Assembly: GCF_000943555.1 (NCBI RefSeq)
Contig: NZ_JTDV01000001.1
Span: 372,001-436,000, forward strand
Direction of reading: 5' to 3'
DNA: 64,000 nucleotides
DNA from: Neotamlana nanhaiensis
GTDB taxonomy: Bacteria > Bacteroidota > Bacteroidia > Flavobacteriales > Flavobacteriaceae
In this document: one piece after another, positions 54,001 through 60,805 of the stretch
Position numbering within the stretch: position 1 is the first letter of the stretch
Layout: the number at the start of each line of letters is the position of its first letter
Notes under the pieces: generated by a model
What the model was told of the DNA's origin: nothing
The model's database searches: none
What the model saw: only the letters and a program-made list of their open reading frames with translations
Position numbers and translations under genes: made by a program

Positions 54001-54834
54001 GTCTTTTATTTTTATTGGTGTAAAATCTTCTGAAGCCACCACAGCATTTTCAATATCTGATATCGACTTAACATAGCCCAAACCACGCACCAAATACTCG
54101 GCTTGGTTAATCTCTAAAGTTTGCGCTCCAATATCTCGATTGCTTTCCTTTACAGCCTTCACAACCTGATTTAAACCAACGTTATATTGGCGCATGAGCT
54201 CTGGATTGACGTCCACTTGATACTCTTGAACGTAACCACCAATTGAAGCAACTTCGGACACCCCACTTGCTGAAGATAATGCGTATTTCACATAGTAATC
54301 TTGAATGCTACGCAATTCGTGTAAATCCCAACCACCGGTGACATTGCCTTGCTTATCGCGCCCTTCTAGAGTGTACCAAAATATTTGCCCTAAACCTGTC
54401 GCATCTGGTCCTAGCGAAGGATTTACACCTTCTGGCAATAAACCACTTGGTAATGCATTCAGTTTTTCGAGAATACGGCTGCGGCTCCAGTAAAATTCGA
54501 TATCTTCTTCAAAAATGATATAGATACTCGAAAACCCAAACATAGATGAACTACGAATCGTTTTAACTCCAGGAATACCCAGTAATGATGTGGTTAACGG
54601 ATAGGTTATTTGGTCTTCGATATCTTGTGGCGAACGACCATCCCATTTGGTAAATACAATTTGCTGATTTTCGCCAATATCTGGAATAGCATCAACGGCT
54701 ACAGGGTTACTTGGTAAAAAGCCAGTATCCCAATTAAAAGGCGCATTTACAGTTCCCCAGCCTATAAAAAGAACCAGTAATAAAACCGCAACGAGTTTAT
54801 TTTCTATTAAAAATTTGATGCTTTTGTTTAGCAT
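51028..54834 (-). CDS. cusA: CusA/CzcA family heavy-metal RND efflux pump
   Basis: A 1268-residue RND pump, about 200 residues longer than E. coli CusA. I start it at MLNKSIKFLIENKLVAVLLL (54834); the frame is open for 24 codons upstream without conserved sequence. Landmarks are GWGTVNAPFNWDTGFLPSNPVAVDAIPDIGENQ, the first periplasmic porter domain, IAIGTMVDVGVILSENIIRHL with the proton-relay Asp of TM4, MTTIISFIPVFTMIGAEGKLFRPLAFTK and a C-terminal FGIATDDGVVMATYL. Extra sequence lies in a linker near 460-490, in a membrane-rich insertion at about 548-655 (four or more spans) and in a periplasmic loop near 790-835. The last contains a REP-like DNA element (52432-52456). It heads the structural set just after the HYC_CC_PP gene. 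Confidence 0.93.
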   Translation of the reverse strand: MLNKSIKFLIENKLVAVLLLVLFIGWGTVNAPFNWDTGFLPSNPVAVDAIPDIGENQQIVFTKWDGRSPQDIEDQITYPLTTSLLGIPGVKTIRSSSMFGFSSIYIIFEEDIEFYWSRSRILEKLNALPSGLLPEGVNPSLGPDATGLGQIFWYTLEGRDKQGNVTGGWDLHELRSIQDYYVKYALSSASGVSEVASIGGYVQEYQVDVNPELMRQYNVGLNQVVKAVKESNRDIGAQTLEINQAEYLVRGLGYVKSISDIENAVVASEDFTPIKIKDIAKVTLGPAARRGILDKEGAEVVGGVVVARYGANPLEVINNVKAKINELSAGLPTKTLADGSTSQVTIVPFYDRTALINETLGTLNEALTLEILITILVIIVMVYNMRASVLISGLLPVAVLMVFIAMKLFNVDANIVALSGIAIAIGTMVDVGVILSENIIRHLDENEKLAEQGTSDNESQNLASEKNSQNTINKIVYKATAEVSGAIVTAVMTTIISFIPVFTMIGAEGKLFRPLAFTKTFALIASLVIALFLIPPFAAFLFRKIQVKIRVSLVLNGILIVLGIAIIIYGYWLGLVLVAFGLLHLYRRYRFLPLGQLENGEIIISAIAIVFLLAAYWRPLGVDKSILLNLIFVAVICLGLLGAFSLFKRYYTRILKWALANRLLFLTIPVTLLIFGFFIYKNTGKEFIPSLNEGVFLLMPTSMPHAGVEENKRVLQQLDMAVASIPEIETVVGKAGRTESALDPAPLSMYENIIQYKPEYMLNAQGERQRYKVNEDGLYELKDGRLIYNENVAVSSSAVENKAVIESRLLNIEKSQLIEDNNGEFYRNWRPEIQSPDDIWNEIVRVTKLPGVTSAPKLQPIETRLVMLQTGMRAPMGIKIKGQDLKTIEAFGMQLETILKQAEGVKKEAVFADRIVGKPYLLIDINRENIARYGVSVETVQDVLKVAVGGMPLTQTVEGRERYAIRVRYPRGLRENPTDLQQIYVPVANGSPVPLSELATIKYEQGPQVIKSEDTFLVGYVLFDKLDGFAEVNVVENAQRLIQQHIDSGELIVPKGITYNFTGTYENQLRAEKTLAVIVPLALLVIFLILYFQFRSVSTTLMVFSGIAVAFAGGFVMIWLYGQDWFLNFSVFGENIRTLFNMKTVNLSVAVWVGFIALFGIATDDGVVMATYLTQSFKANAPLKVSEIRASTLEAASKRIRPCLMTTVTTILALLPVLTSTGKGSDIMIPMSIPIFGGMIIDVTSYFIVPVLYSWKAEFQLKKNQNEA
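52432..52456 (-). repeat. REP-like palindromic element within cusA coding sequence
   Basis: The core TCGA-CTGCGC-TCGA with flanks GTTC and ACTGACA matches a short palindromic repeat widespread in intergenic DNA of Flavobacteriaceae. Here it is read in frame and codes AVSSSAVENKA, in a periplasmic loop that looks longer than in related pumps. Confidence 0.65.
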
Positions 54835-54950
54835 TGCTTTTTGAATTTTAGTAGTAAGTACAAAATATAGCGTACACGATTTGCGCTTTATCGAGCGATA
54901 AAACACAACATTCCTGAATCCTTTATGGATTAGGAATTATCTACTAAAAA

Positions 54951-55364
54951 TCAAATTAAATAGGTTTCGTCTAGTTTAAAGATTTGCCTAGAGACCAGAG
55001 GCGGCTTGTATGCGTCGAACGAAGTATTCGTGATACGCTCACCTTCAAAAAGTTTAATATAAGTGTAAATGAATGATGCAATGAAAACCTGCTGATCGAA
55101 AGTAATTTTATCAACCGAATGCTGTAATTCGTTTTGACCTTCAATGGTTAATTTCTTATCGGCACAACAACTTTTTGTAGTTACTGCACAATTGTCGGTT
55201 GATGGTTTTTGCATCTCCATACCGCAACCTTCAGCTTTTTGAAACACGGTAGTTTCAACCAAAGTTTCTCCGCAATAATGCATATTCACTGTGAACGACA
55301 TCGTAGTTATTAATACTACAAATGCCATTAACAAAGCCATTATTTTACGGAATATTGTTTTCAT
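54951..55364 (-). CDS. HYC_CC_PP family small exported protein
   Basis: A 137-residue exported protein with a signal peptide (about 1-25). It carries the three marks for which the family is named: HYC at 29-31 (NMHYCGETLVE), CC at 66-67 (TKSCCADKKL) and PP at 121-122 (YKPPLVSRQIF). Further Cys at 47 and 59 give a Cys-rich segment with Met and His nearby, well suited to a soft metal. Family members are typically encoded beside Bacteroidota copper or related metal-efflux genes, as here; their exact action is not settled. It is the first gene of the metal-efflux set, 116 bases upstream of cusA, with a palindrome and a -7 element right before its start. Confidence 0.9.
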   Translation of the reverse strand: MKTIFRKIMALLMAFVVLITTMSFTVNMHYCGETLVETTVFQKAEGCGMEMQKPSTDNCAVTTKSCCADKKLTIEGQNELQHSVDKITFDQQVFIASFIYTYIKLFEGERITNTSFDAYKPPLVSRQIFKLDETYLI

Positions 55365-55368
55365 TTGA

Positions 55369-55394
55369 TTTACAAATTTACGAATTTTTGTAAA
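55369..55394 (-). promoter_or_regulatory. Palindromic operator overlapping the metal-efflux promoter
   Basis: TTTACAAA (55369-55376) and TTTGTAAA (55387-55394) form a perfect 8-base inverted repeat with a 10-base spacer, 4 bases upstream of the HYC_CC_PP start. On the minus strand, TAAATTTG (55380-55373) is an exact -7 consensus inside it, predicting an almost leaderless transcript. A dimeric metal-responsive regulator binding here would cover the promoter. Confidence 0.5.
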
Positions 55395-55437
55395 ATAGTA
55401 ATTTAATTAACAGAAGTTTAGAACTAAAAAAAATCAG

Positions 55438-55805
55438 TTACAACCCTTTTACATAAACCCAATGCCCGTTTTCCGTAGCAAACTCTGAAGTTTCATTAAT
55501 AACATCTAACTTACCGTTTTCCATAAAATAGGCTTTAAATTCGACAGTAGTGTCTGTCGATTTTAAAACTTCTAATTTCACCCAAACCACAGATTTCGTC
55601 CATTTTTCAAGTGATTTATAATCGTGTTTACTTGGTCTTGTTTTTGAATGATGACTTTTAGATAAATAATCAATATTTACCAAAACAAATGCACTGTATC
55701 TGGAACGCATAAGTGCTTCGCAAGTTGATACAGATTCTATATTTAGATGCGCTTTTTCGCAGCAATCTTGATACAAAAGATTGGGGTTACACGGACAATT
55801 CATCA

Positions 55806-55806
<1 letters not shown>
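55438..55806 (-). CDS. YchJ family protein
   Basis: A 122-residue protein with a zinc-type SEC-C motif at the N-terminus: CPCNPNLLYQDCC (Cys at 4, 6, 15 and 16 by the first Met). The YchJ core follows: EALMRSRYSAFVLVNIDYL, then TWxx-like KSVVWVKLEVLKS and TTVEFKAYF. YchJ proteins are widespread small cytoplasmic proteins whose biochemical role is unknown. The start codon overlaps the stop of the upstream gene in TAATG, so translation is coupled; the next Met is also possible. It is the last gene of the minus-strand run that begins with the ankyrin gene. Confidence 0.88.
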
Positions 55807-56183
<377 letters not shown>

Positions 56184-56225
56184 TTATTAAAAACAAATCT
56201 AATAAAACTGATAAATCTTAGAATC

Positions 56226-56918
56226 CTATTTTAACTTCTGGTTTGTATTATTTATTTCTTGCTTTGCCAACTCAAATGCCTTTGATCTTTTAATTTGTTC
56301 TTCGAGATTCCATTCAAAATTAAATCTGTTTTTAAGGAAGACTGCAATTGAATCTAATCCAATTGCAGTTCTTCGTTGGTCAATATTTTCTAGATCAAAA
56401 ACAGGCCAAAGATTAAAACTTTTGGTTTCTGGATAGTACTTCATTTGTCCTCCATAAATCTGCAGGTCTCCTCTTTCTGTAGCTATCCTGTCCTCTGCTC
56501 TTACCAAAAATCGCGGTTCTAATTTCTTATCTTTAACGGCTTGCTTCATCATTGGCAGGTAGTGTTTCCGAACTTCATTATCTGAGTGTTGTATCACATT
56601 ACATATAGTCCAATTACCACGTTCTCCAATCATTTCTTTTGCTGGCCAGCCATAATCTTTAAGAATATTTTTTACTCTACTTTCATTAATGATATGATTC
56701 TTATTAATAATTACTTGTTGTTCTTTTACCAATTCTGAATCAACACCATAGATAGACATCAAAGAATCTCTTGTTCTAATGGGTAATTGTTCTGTTTTCC
56801 AGATATCGTCAATTAGTGCTAATAAGTTTTCTTCTTTTACAGAAGCCTGCTCTTTTGTTTTAGTTTTATTTGAGCAATTAAATAATAGCGCTAAACTAAA
56901 TAATAAGATATATTTCAT
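56226..56918 (-). CDS. DUF6624-type lipoprotein
   Basis: A 230-residue protein with a signal sequence ending in a lipobox-like FNCSNK (Cys near residue 15), so a probable lipoprotein. The domain at about 35-200 has the features I associate with DUF6624: a DQ-like start RTRDSLMSIYG, KNILKDYGWPAKEMIGERG, NVIQHSDNEVRKHYLPMMKQ, EDRIATERGDLQIYGGQMKY and a closing RRTAIGLDSIAVFL. The biochemical function of this family is unknown. It lies in the eight-gene minus-strand run divergent from the AraC-type regulator. Confidence 0.8.
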   Translation of the reverse strand: MKYILLFSLALLFNCSNKTKTKEQASVKEENLLALIDDIWKTEQLPIRTRDSLMSIYGVDSELVKEQQVIINKNHIINESRVKNILKDYGWPAKEMIGERGNWTICNVIQHSDNEVRKHYLPMMKQAVKDKKLEPRFLVRAEDRIATERGDLQIYGGQMKYYPETKSFNLWPVFDLENIDQRRTAIGLDSIAVFLKNRFNFEWNLEEQIKRSKAFELAKQEINNTNQKLK

Positions 56919-56989
56919 TCTTTTGAATTTTATACAATGTTTTTATTAATGAATTTCAAAAATAGCTAGTGGTAGTTTTTTTAAAATTA

Positions 56990-57430
56990 TTAGTTTAAAT
57001 AATTGAAAAACAACTCCACAAAAACACTTATAATAACACTTACCACAGTTGATAAAATTGATATCCGCTTTAATTTAAATGTATTTGAAAATGCTAACCA
57101 TAGGCAGACAATAGCGCAAATTGAAAAAATTATTGTTCCGTATAAAGGCACTAAACTGTTAAAAAGCCCTATTACATTAAAAATAGGATCTAACAAAGCC
57201 GTAAACCCGAAAAGTGCTAAAGAGAAATTCGTTTTTTTATGCCCTATCAATAAGTAATAACTTGCCATTATAAGCTCAATACTTATAACGAAAGGCCCAA
57301 ATTGGTTATAATATGCTCTTTTAAAATATGCTTCAACCCCTTGAAGAAATTCAATTTTTAAAAAAAAGTTAATACTTAAAGCTACTCCTACAATTAAAAA
57401 CGCTATTGCAATAATTTTTCTATTTTTCAT
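56990..57430 (-). CDS. Four-span membrane protein of unknown function
   Basis: A 146-residue integral membrane protein with spans at about 6-24, 45-62, 72-115 (two close spans) and 122-143. No catalytic or binding motif is visible. It resembles small DoxX-like or YfhO-like helical bundles only in general shape. It is flanked by the DUF6624 lipoprotein gene (71 bases) and the beta-barrel gene (96 bases) in the same direction. Confidence 0.65.
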   Translation of the reverse strand: MKNRKIIAIAFLIVGVALSINFFLKIEFLQGVEAYFKRAYYNQFGPFVISIELIMASYYLLIGHKKTNFSLALFGFTALLDPIFNVIGLFNSLVPLYGTIIFSICAIVCLWLAFSNTFKLKRISILSTVVSVIISVFVELFFNYLN

Positions 57431-57526
57431 TCTATCTATTTAAATTTCAAAACTTAAAGCCAATTAGAATATTTATAAAAGGTACTAAATTTTAATTATT
57501 TTCCATTATTTCGCATTTATCAAAGC

Positions 57527-58129
57527 CTAAAACCAGTTAAACCCTAATCCTATATTAAAAATTACAGCATCTCGGTGTGCATCTCCTTCTAAATAAACAC
57601 TGCCTAACATTAAATTAGATTGTATATTAAGTGCAAAGTTTTTCTTTTTGTAAATTTCGTAACCTGTACTAGCCTTAACCGCAAAGCCAAAGTTCCAATC
57701 GTCATTTACATCGTCTTTAATGTCGTAAAGAGCTGGTGAATCTACAGCTAAACCAAGGCCTCCATTAATCCACCAACGATCTTTCACCCAATATTGAAGT
57801 GAGGGAAGCACAGCTCCAAAATGCCTGTCGTTATCTTGAAACTCGTATATATTTCCTGGAAAAGAAATCGCCACTGCTAGTCTTTCATTTAGCATATATC
57901 CAAACTTTAAATCTGGAAAAACAAATGCTCCTTGAGATTTATCGAATGTTTGAATACCAGCACTATCTTCTAAACTAATAATGCCTCCACCTACTACAAA
58001 TTCGAAGATAAAGCCATCTCTTTGTGTTGTCGTTTCAGGTTTTGTGCTTTGTGCGTAAGTTACGCTTGATAATAATGCGAAGGCCACAAAAGCCATTTTT
58101 AATAAGATTTGTTTTTTAATTGTCTTCAT
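57527..58129 (-). CDS. Outer-membrane beta-barrel protein
   Basis: A 200-residue exported protein, started here at the second of two tandem Met-Lys-Thr-Ile openings (58129), which gives a normal signal peptide MKTIKKQILLKMAFVAFALL ending TYAQ. An in-frame ATG 27 bases upstream (58156) is a duplicated copy. The mature part is an eight-strand type barrel: FIFEFVVGGGIISLED, FPDLKFGYMLNERLAVAISF, RHFGAVLPSLQYWVKDRWWI, NGGLGLAVDSPALYD and a terminal strand VIFNIGLGFNWF ending in Phe. Such small barrels resemble the outer-membrane protein beta-barrel families of Bacteroidota; function unknown. It neighbours a lipoprotein gene and a membrane protein gene in the same run. Confidence 0.78.
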   Translation of the reverse strand: MKTIKKQILLKMAFVAFALLSSVTYAQSTKPETTTQRDGFIFEFVVGGGIISLEDSAGIQTFDKSQGAFVFPDLKFGYMLNERLAVAISFPGNIYEFQDNDRHFGAVLPSLQYWVKDRWWINGGLGLAVDSPALYDIKDDVNDDWNFGFAVKASTGYEIYKKKNFALNIQSNLMLGSVYLEGDAHRDAVIFNIGLGFNWF

Positions 58130-58223
58130 AATTGTTTGTTTTTTGATTGTTTTCATTTTAATTGATGTTTAAATTGTTCGTTTTTTGATTGATAATTTCT
58201 ATTTTAATTAATAGTTGTTTTTG

Positions 58224-58811
58224 TTATTTTGAATATTCGATTAATTCCTCTACATAATGAAAATCGCCTTGATTTTGAGTAAGTTTTATGAAATTTTTTA
58301 CATCTGGCGCATATAACCAAATTTCAGTTTCATCGGCGCTATATCCTCTAGAATTTGTGGTTTTACCTGTATACTTGATTGTATATGCCATAAATGTTCC
58401 CGCCTCTACTGTTTCTTCTTGGTAAGATAGCACTTCGGCGTTTTGACTTTGTTTTCCAGTTGTTCCATCCTGACTTGTCCAATTGTTTTCGTATTTCCAC
58501 TTTTTACCCACCTTAAGAGGCCAGTCGTACTTTGGTGTTTTACTTTCTTCTGGTTTCACAATCTCTGTAACAGGAATGGTGTCCTTTCCAATAGTTATAC
58601 CTAAGTTTCCTTTAAAATCTACTATTTCTCTGGTATCTGTTCCATTGGAACGCACTTCTCCTTCAGTAGTTACACCCTTGTATTTCCAAACCCATTTCTC
58701 GCCGATAGTATAATCGGTTAGTGTTGGTTGTTGATATGCTCTGGATTTAGTTTTATGATTACACGCACTAAGGATGATCAAAACAAATAGTATAATAAAT
58801 CGGTTTTTCAT
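58224..58811 (-). CDS. Lipoprotein of unknown function
   Basis: A 195-residue protein with a lipobox LSACNHK (Cys near residue 16). The mature part is beta-rich with repeated W/Y strands, such as EKWVWKYKGVTTEG, KVGKKWKYENNWTSQDG, VEAGTFMAYTIKYTGKT and ADETEIWLYAPDVKNFIKL. The pair G-KW-Y and VEAGTF-AY-I is common in Bacteroidota lipoproteins of unassigned function that resemble a LolA/DUF3108-like half-barrel, which is a guess. It sits 44 bases downstream of the acyltransferase gene and 67 bases upstream of the barrel gene. Confidence 0.7.
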   Translation of the reverse strand: MKNRFIILFVLIILSACNHKTKSRAYQQPTLTDYTIGEKWVWKYKGVTTEGEVRSNGTDTREIVDFKGNLGITIGKDTIPVTEIVKPEESKTPKYDWPLKVGKKWKYENNWTSQDGTTGKQSQNAEVLSYQEETVEAGTFMAYTIKYTGKTTNSRGYSADETEIWLYAPDVKNFIKLTQNQGDFHYVEELIEYSK

Positions 58812-58855
58812 TTTATTTTTAGTTAATTGGACTGGTTATTTATAATTTTTAAATT

Positions 58856-59965
58856 TTAACTGTTGTATATTTCTTCATTAGTCACAACATTTAGCTTATC
58901 TTTTTTCTTAATATCTACTTTCCAGTTTAAGCCAAATAAGGGTCTAAGAATAGGTATTCTCTTGATAACAAACTCATAAAGCAGATAACACCCAATAAAT
59001 GTGACACATGTTATTAAAGCGAACGCTATTAGTGCCGGTAAGTGTAAAGGCAGTATAAATTTGGCGGCCAAAAAAAGCACAATCATATGTATGATATAAA
59101 CAGGATATGCCGCTTTACTTAAATATGATAAGGCCTTGCTAGGTTTGTTTAGGTATTGATAACAAAATCCGAATATGGAGAAAATCCAACTATTACTCTC
59201 TACAGCGGTTAAATATAAAGGTCCTTCGGCACCATATATAACATATCTTACTGCGTACAGAATTGCTGCCAACCCTAAAAAAAGCCACTTCCATTGTTTT
59301 ACTGTATTCCAAAATATATGTCCTGTACTCATAAAAAGGAATCCGAAAAAGAATGCTAGTAAGCCAATTGCAAAACCATGCCAGGTTTGAGCATACATTG
59401 CAAAAGGTTTTGGTTGAAATAGTAATACTTCTGCAATAAAAAATACATTGACTGAGAATAAACCTAGTGGATTGCTAAATAATCGTGTTAAAAGAGATAT
59501 TGGTTTTGAAAACACACCTTTTCTTATACCGTAGAAAATTGGAAGCCCAATAAGTACATAGATAAAAATATTTCCTAAAAACCATAGGTGTCCCATATGA
59601 GGATAGTAACCTAAAGGCATATTGTAAAAATCTTGAAAGACATACATATGCAACGGCGTTAAAGCCACAAAACCGAACAAAAATGGCACTAATATTCGTC
59701 TTGTGCGTTCTTTAAGTAATTCTATATTATTACGCTTTCTCAGCGCAAAATACACTCCCATACCAGAGACATAGAAAAGAATTGGTATTCTCCACACATT
59801 TAACATAGTCATTGGTTGCCATAATGCCGTGGAGGTTTCGTCGCTTCTTAAAAAAGCTATAAACATTGCCCAAGGCTGAAACACAATAGCAATATGATAT
59901 ATTAACAAAAGTGCAATAGCTATAACTCTAAGCCAATCGATATCGTAACGTCTTTCAGTTTTCAT
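58856..59965 (-). CDS. Acyltransferase 3 family membrane protein
   Basis: A 369-residue membrane protein with about ten spans and the acyltransferase 3 opening MKTERRYDIDWLRVIAIALLLIYH (D9, R13 and H23 in the region that forms the active site in this family). Later family features are IPILFYVSGMGVYFALRKRN, RTRRILVPFLFGFVALTPLH, MGHLWFLGNIFIYVLIGLP and AYPVYIIHMIVLFL with a second His. It has the overall look of the OpgC/MdoC-like branch that transfers acyl groups to glucans or other envelope glycans, but the substrate cannot be read here. It lies 28 bases after the ankyrin gene in the same direction. Confidence 0.88.
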   Translation of the reverse strand: MKTERRYDIDWLRVIAIALLLIYHIAIVFQPWAMFIAFLRSDETSTALWQPMTMLNVWRIPILFYVSGMGVYFALRKRNNIELLKERTRRILVPFLFGFVALTPLHMYVFQDFYNMPLGYYPHMGHLWFLGNIFIYVLIGLPIFYGIRKGVFSKPISLLTRLFSNPLGLFSVNVFFIAEVLLFQPKPFAMYAQTWHGFAIGLLAFFFGFLFMSTGHIFWNTVKQWKWLFLGLAAILYAVRYVIYGAEGPLYLTAVESNSWIFSIFGFCYQYLNKPSKALSYLSKAAYPVYIIHMIVLFLAAKFILPLHLPALIAFALITCVTFIGCYLLYEFVIKRIPILRPLFGLNWKVDIKKKDKLNVVTNEEIYNS

Positions 59966-59993
59966 AATATAGAATTTGTTAGTTTATTAAATT

Positions 59994-60578
59994 TTATTGC
60001 AACATCATTGCTATAACAGGTCTTGCCTTTTCTACTTCTGCGAGATCTAAAGTAAAGCCCATAGGTTGTAATTGCTTAATAAGCATTTCGTAGACTGGTT
60101 TCATTTGCGAAAAATCACTCAATACGGTTTCTCTAGGTGTTGCTCCAAAATTGTTTTTTATGGTTTTATCGGCTCCAGCATCTAACAACATTTTAACCGT
60201 TTCTGTTCTTCCAAAAAATGCAGCAGTATGTAAAGCGGTACTACCATCATTATTTTTAATTGATAAATCAACTTTAGCTTGTAATAATGCCGCTACTATT
60301 TTTGGTTTATTAAAAGTTACCGCTGTTAATAAAGGCGTAGAACCACTCATAGTTTCAATTTTATTAATATCCGAACCATTTGCTATGTGTTGTTTTACCA
60401 CTTCAAAATTATTTGCGATGATAGCTTCGTGAATGTCTTGACTTGGTTTAGCTATTTCCTTGTTTGAAGTTGCTGCTACATTTTTAGCCTCTTTTTTCTG
60501 CAAACATGATGTTAACGACAATGCCACTATACATATAACAGTGAAACTTTTTAATTGATTTTTAATTGATTTTTTCAT
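59994..60578 (-). CDS. Ankyrin-repeat lipoprotein
   Basis: A 194-residue protein with a signal sequence ending LTSC (Cys near residue 25), so a probable periplasmic lipoprotein. Residues about 48-160 hold three to four ankyrin repeats: DIHEAIIANNFEVVKQHIANG, GSTPLLTAVTFNKPKIVAALL and GSTALHTAAFFGRTETVKML, followed by a diverged unit GATPRETVLSDFSQMK. The repeats would form a protein-binding surface. It is the first gene of the eight-gene minus-strand run and diverges from the AraC-TPR regulator across 227 bases that carry direct repeats. Confidence 0.85.
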   Translation of the reverse strand: MKKSIKNQLKSFTVICIVALSLTSCLQKKEAKNVAATSNKEIAKPSQDIHEAIIANNFEVVKQHIANGSDINKIETMSGSTPLLTAVTFNKPKIVAALLQAKVDLSIKNNDGSTALHTAAFFGRTETVKMLLDAGADKTIKNNFGATPRETVLSDFSQMKPVYEMLIKQLQPMGFTLDLAEVEKARPVIAMMLQ

Positions 60579-60653
60579 GATTTTAAATTTTAATAATTAT
60601 TGTTTCGTTTTGATGTTACAAAGATGCAATCAACGCTGAAGCAACAGTAAATA

Positions 60654-60720
60654 GTTATGAATCAAGAGTTATGAAGTTTAACGCAAGACTATAAATTATG
60701 AAGCATGACTATAAATTATG
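60654..60720. promoter_or_regulatory. Direct-repeat array between the ankyrin gene and the AraC-type regulator
   Basis: GACTATAAATTATG occurs at 60687-60700 and again at 60707-60720, exactly 20 bases (about two helical turns) apart. The related GTTATGAA lies at 60654-60661 and 60668-60675. Such phased direct repeats are typical AraC-family binding sites. They would suit control of the divergent run, of the regulator itself, or of both. Confidence 0.55.
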
Positions 60721-60805
60721 GCGCAAACCGAAATAAAACCGTAAAAATCTGATTTAAAAACTCGTGTTAAAATTTTACTTATCTTCGTTGCTATTACACA
60801 AACAA

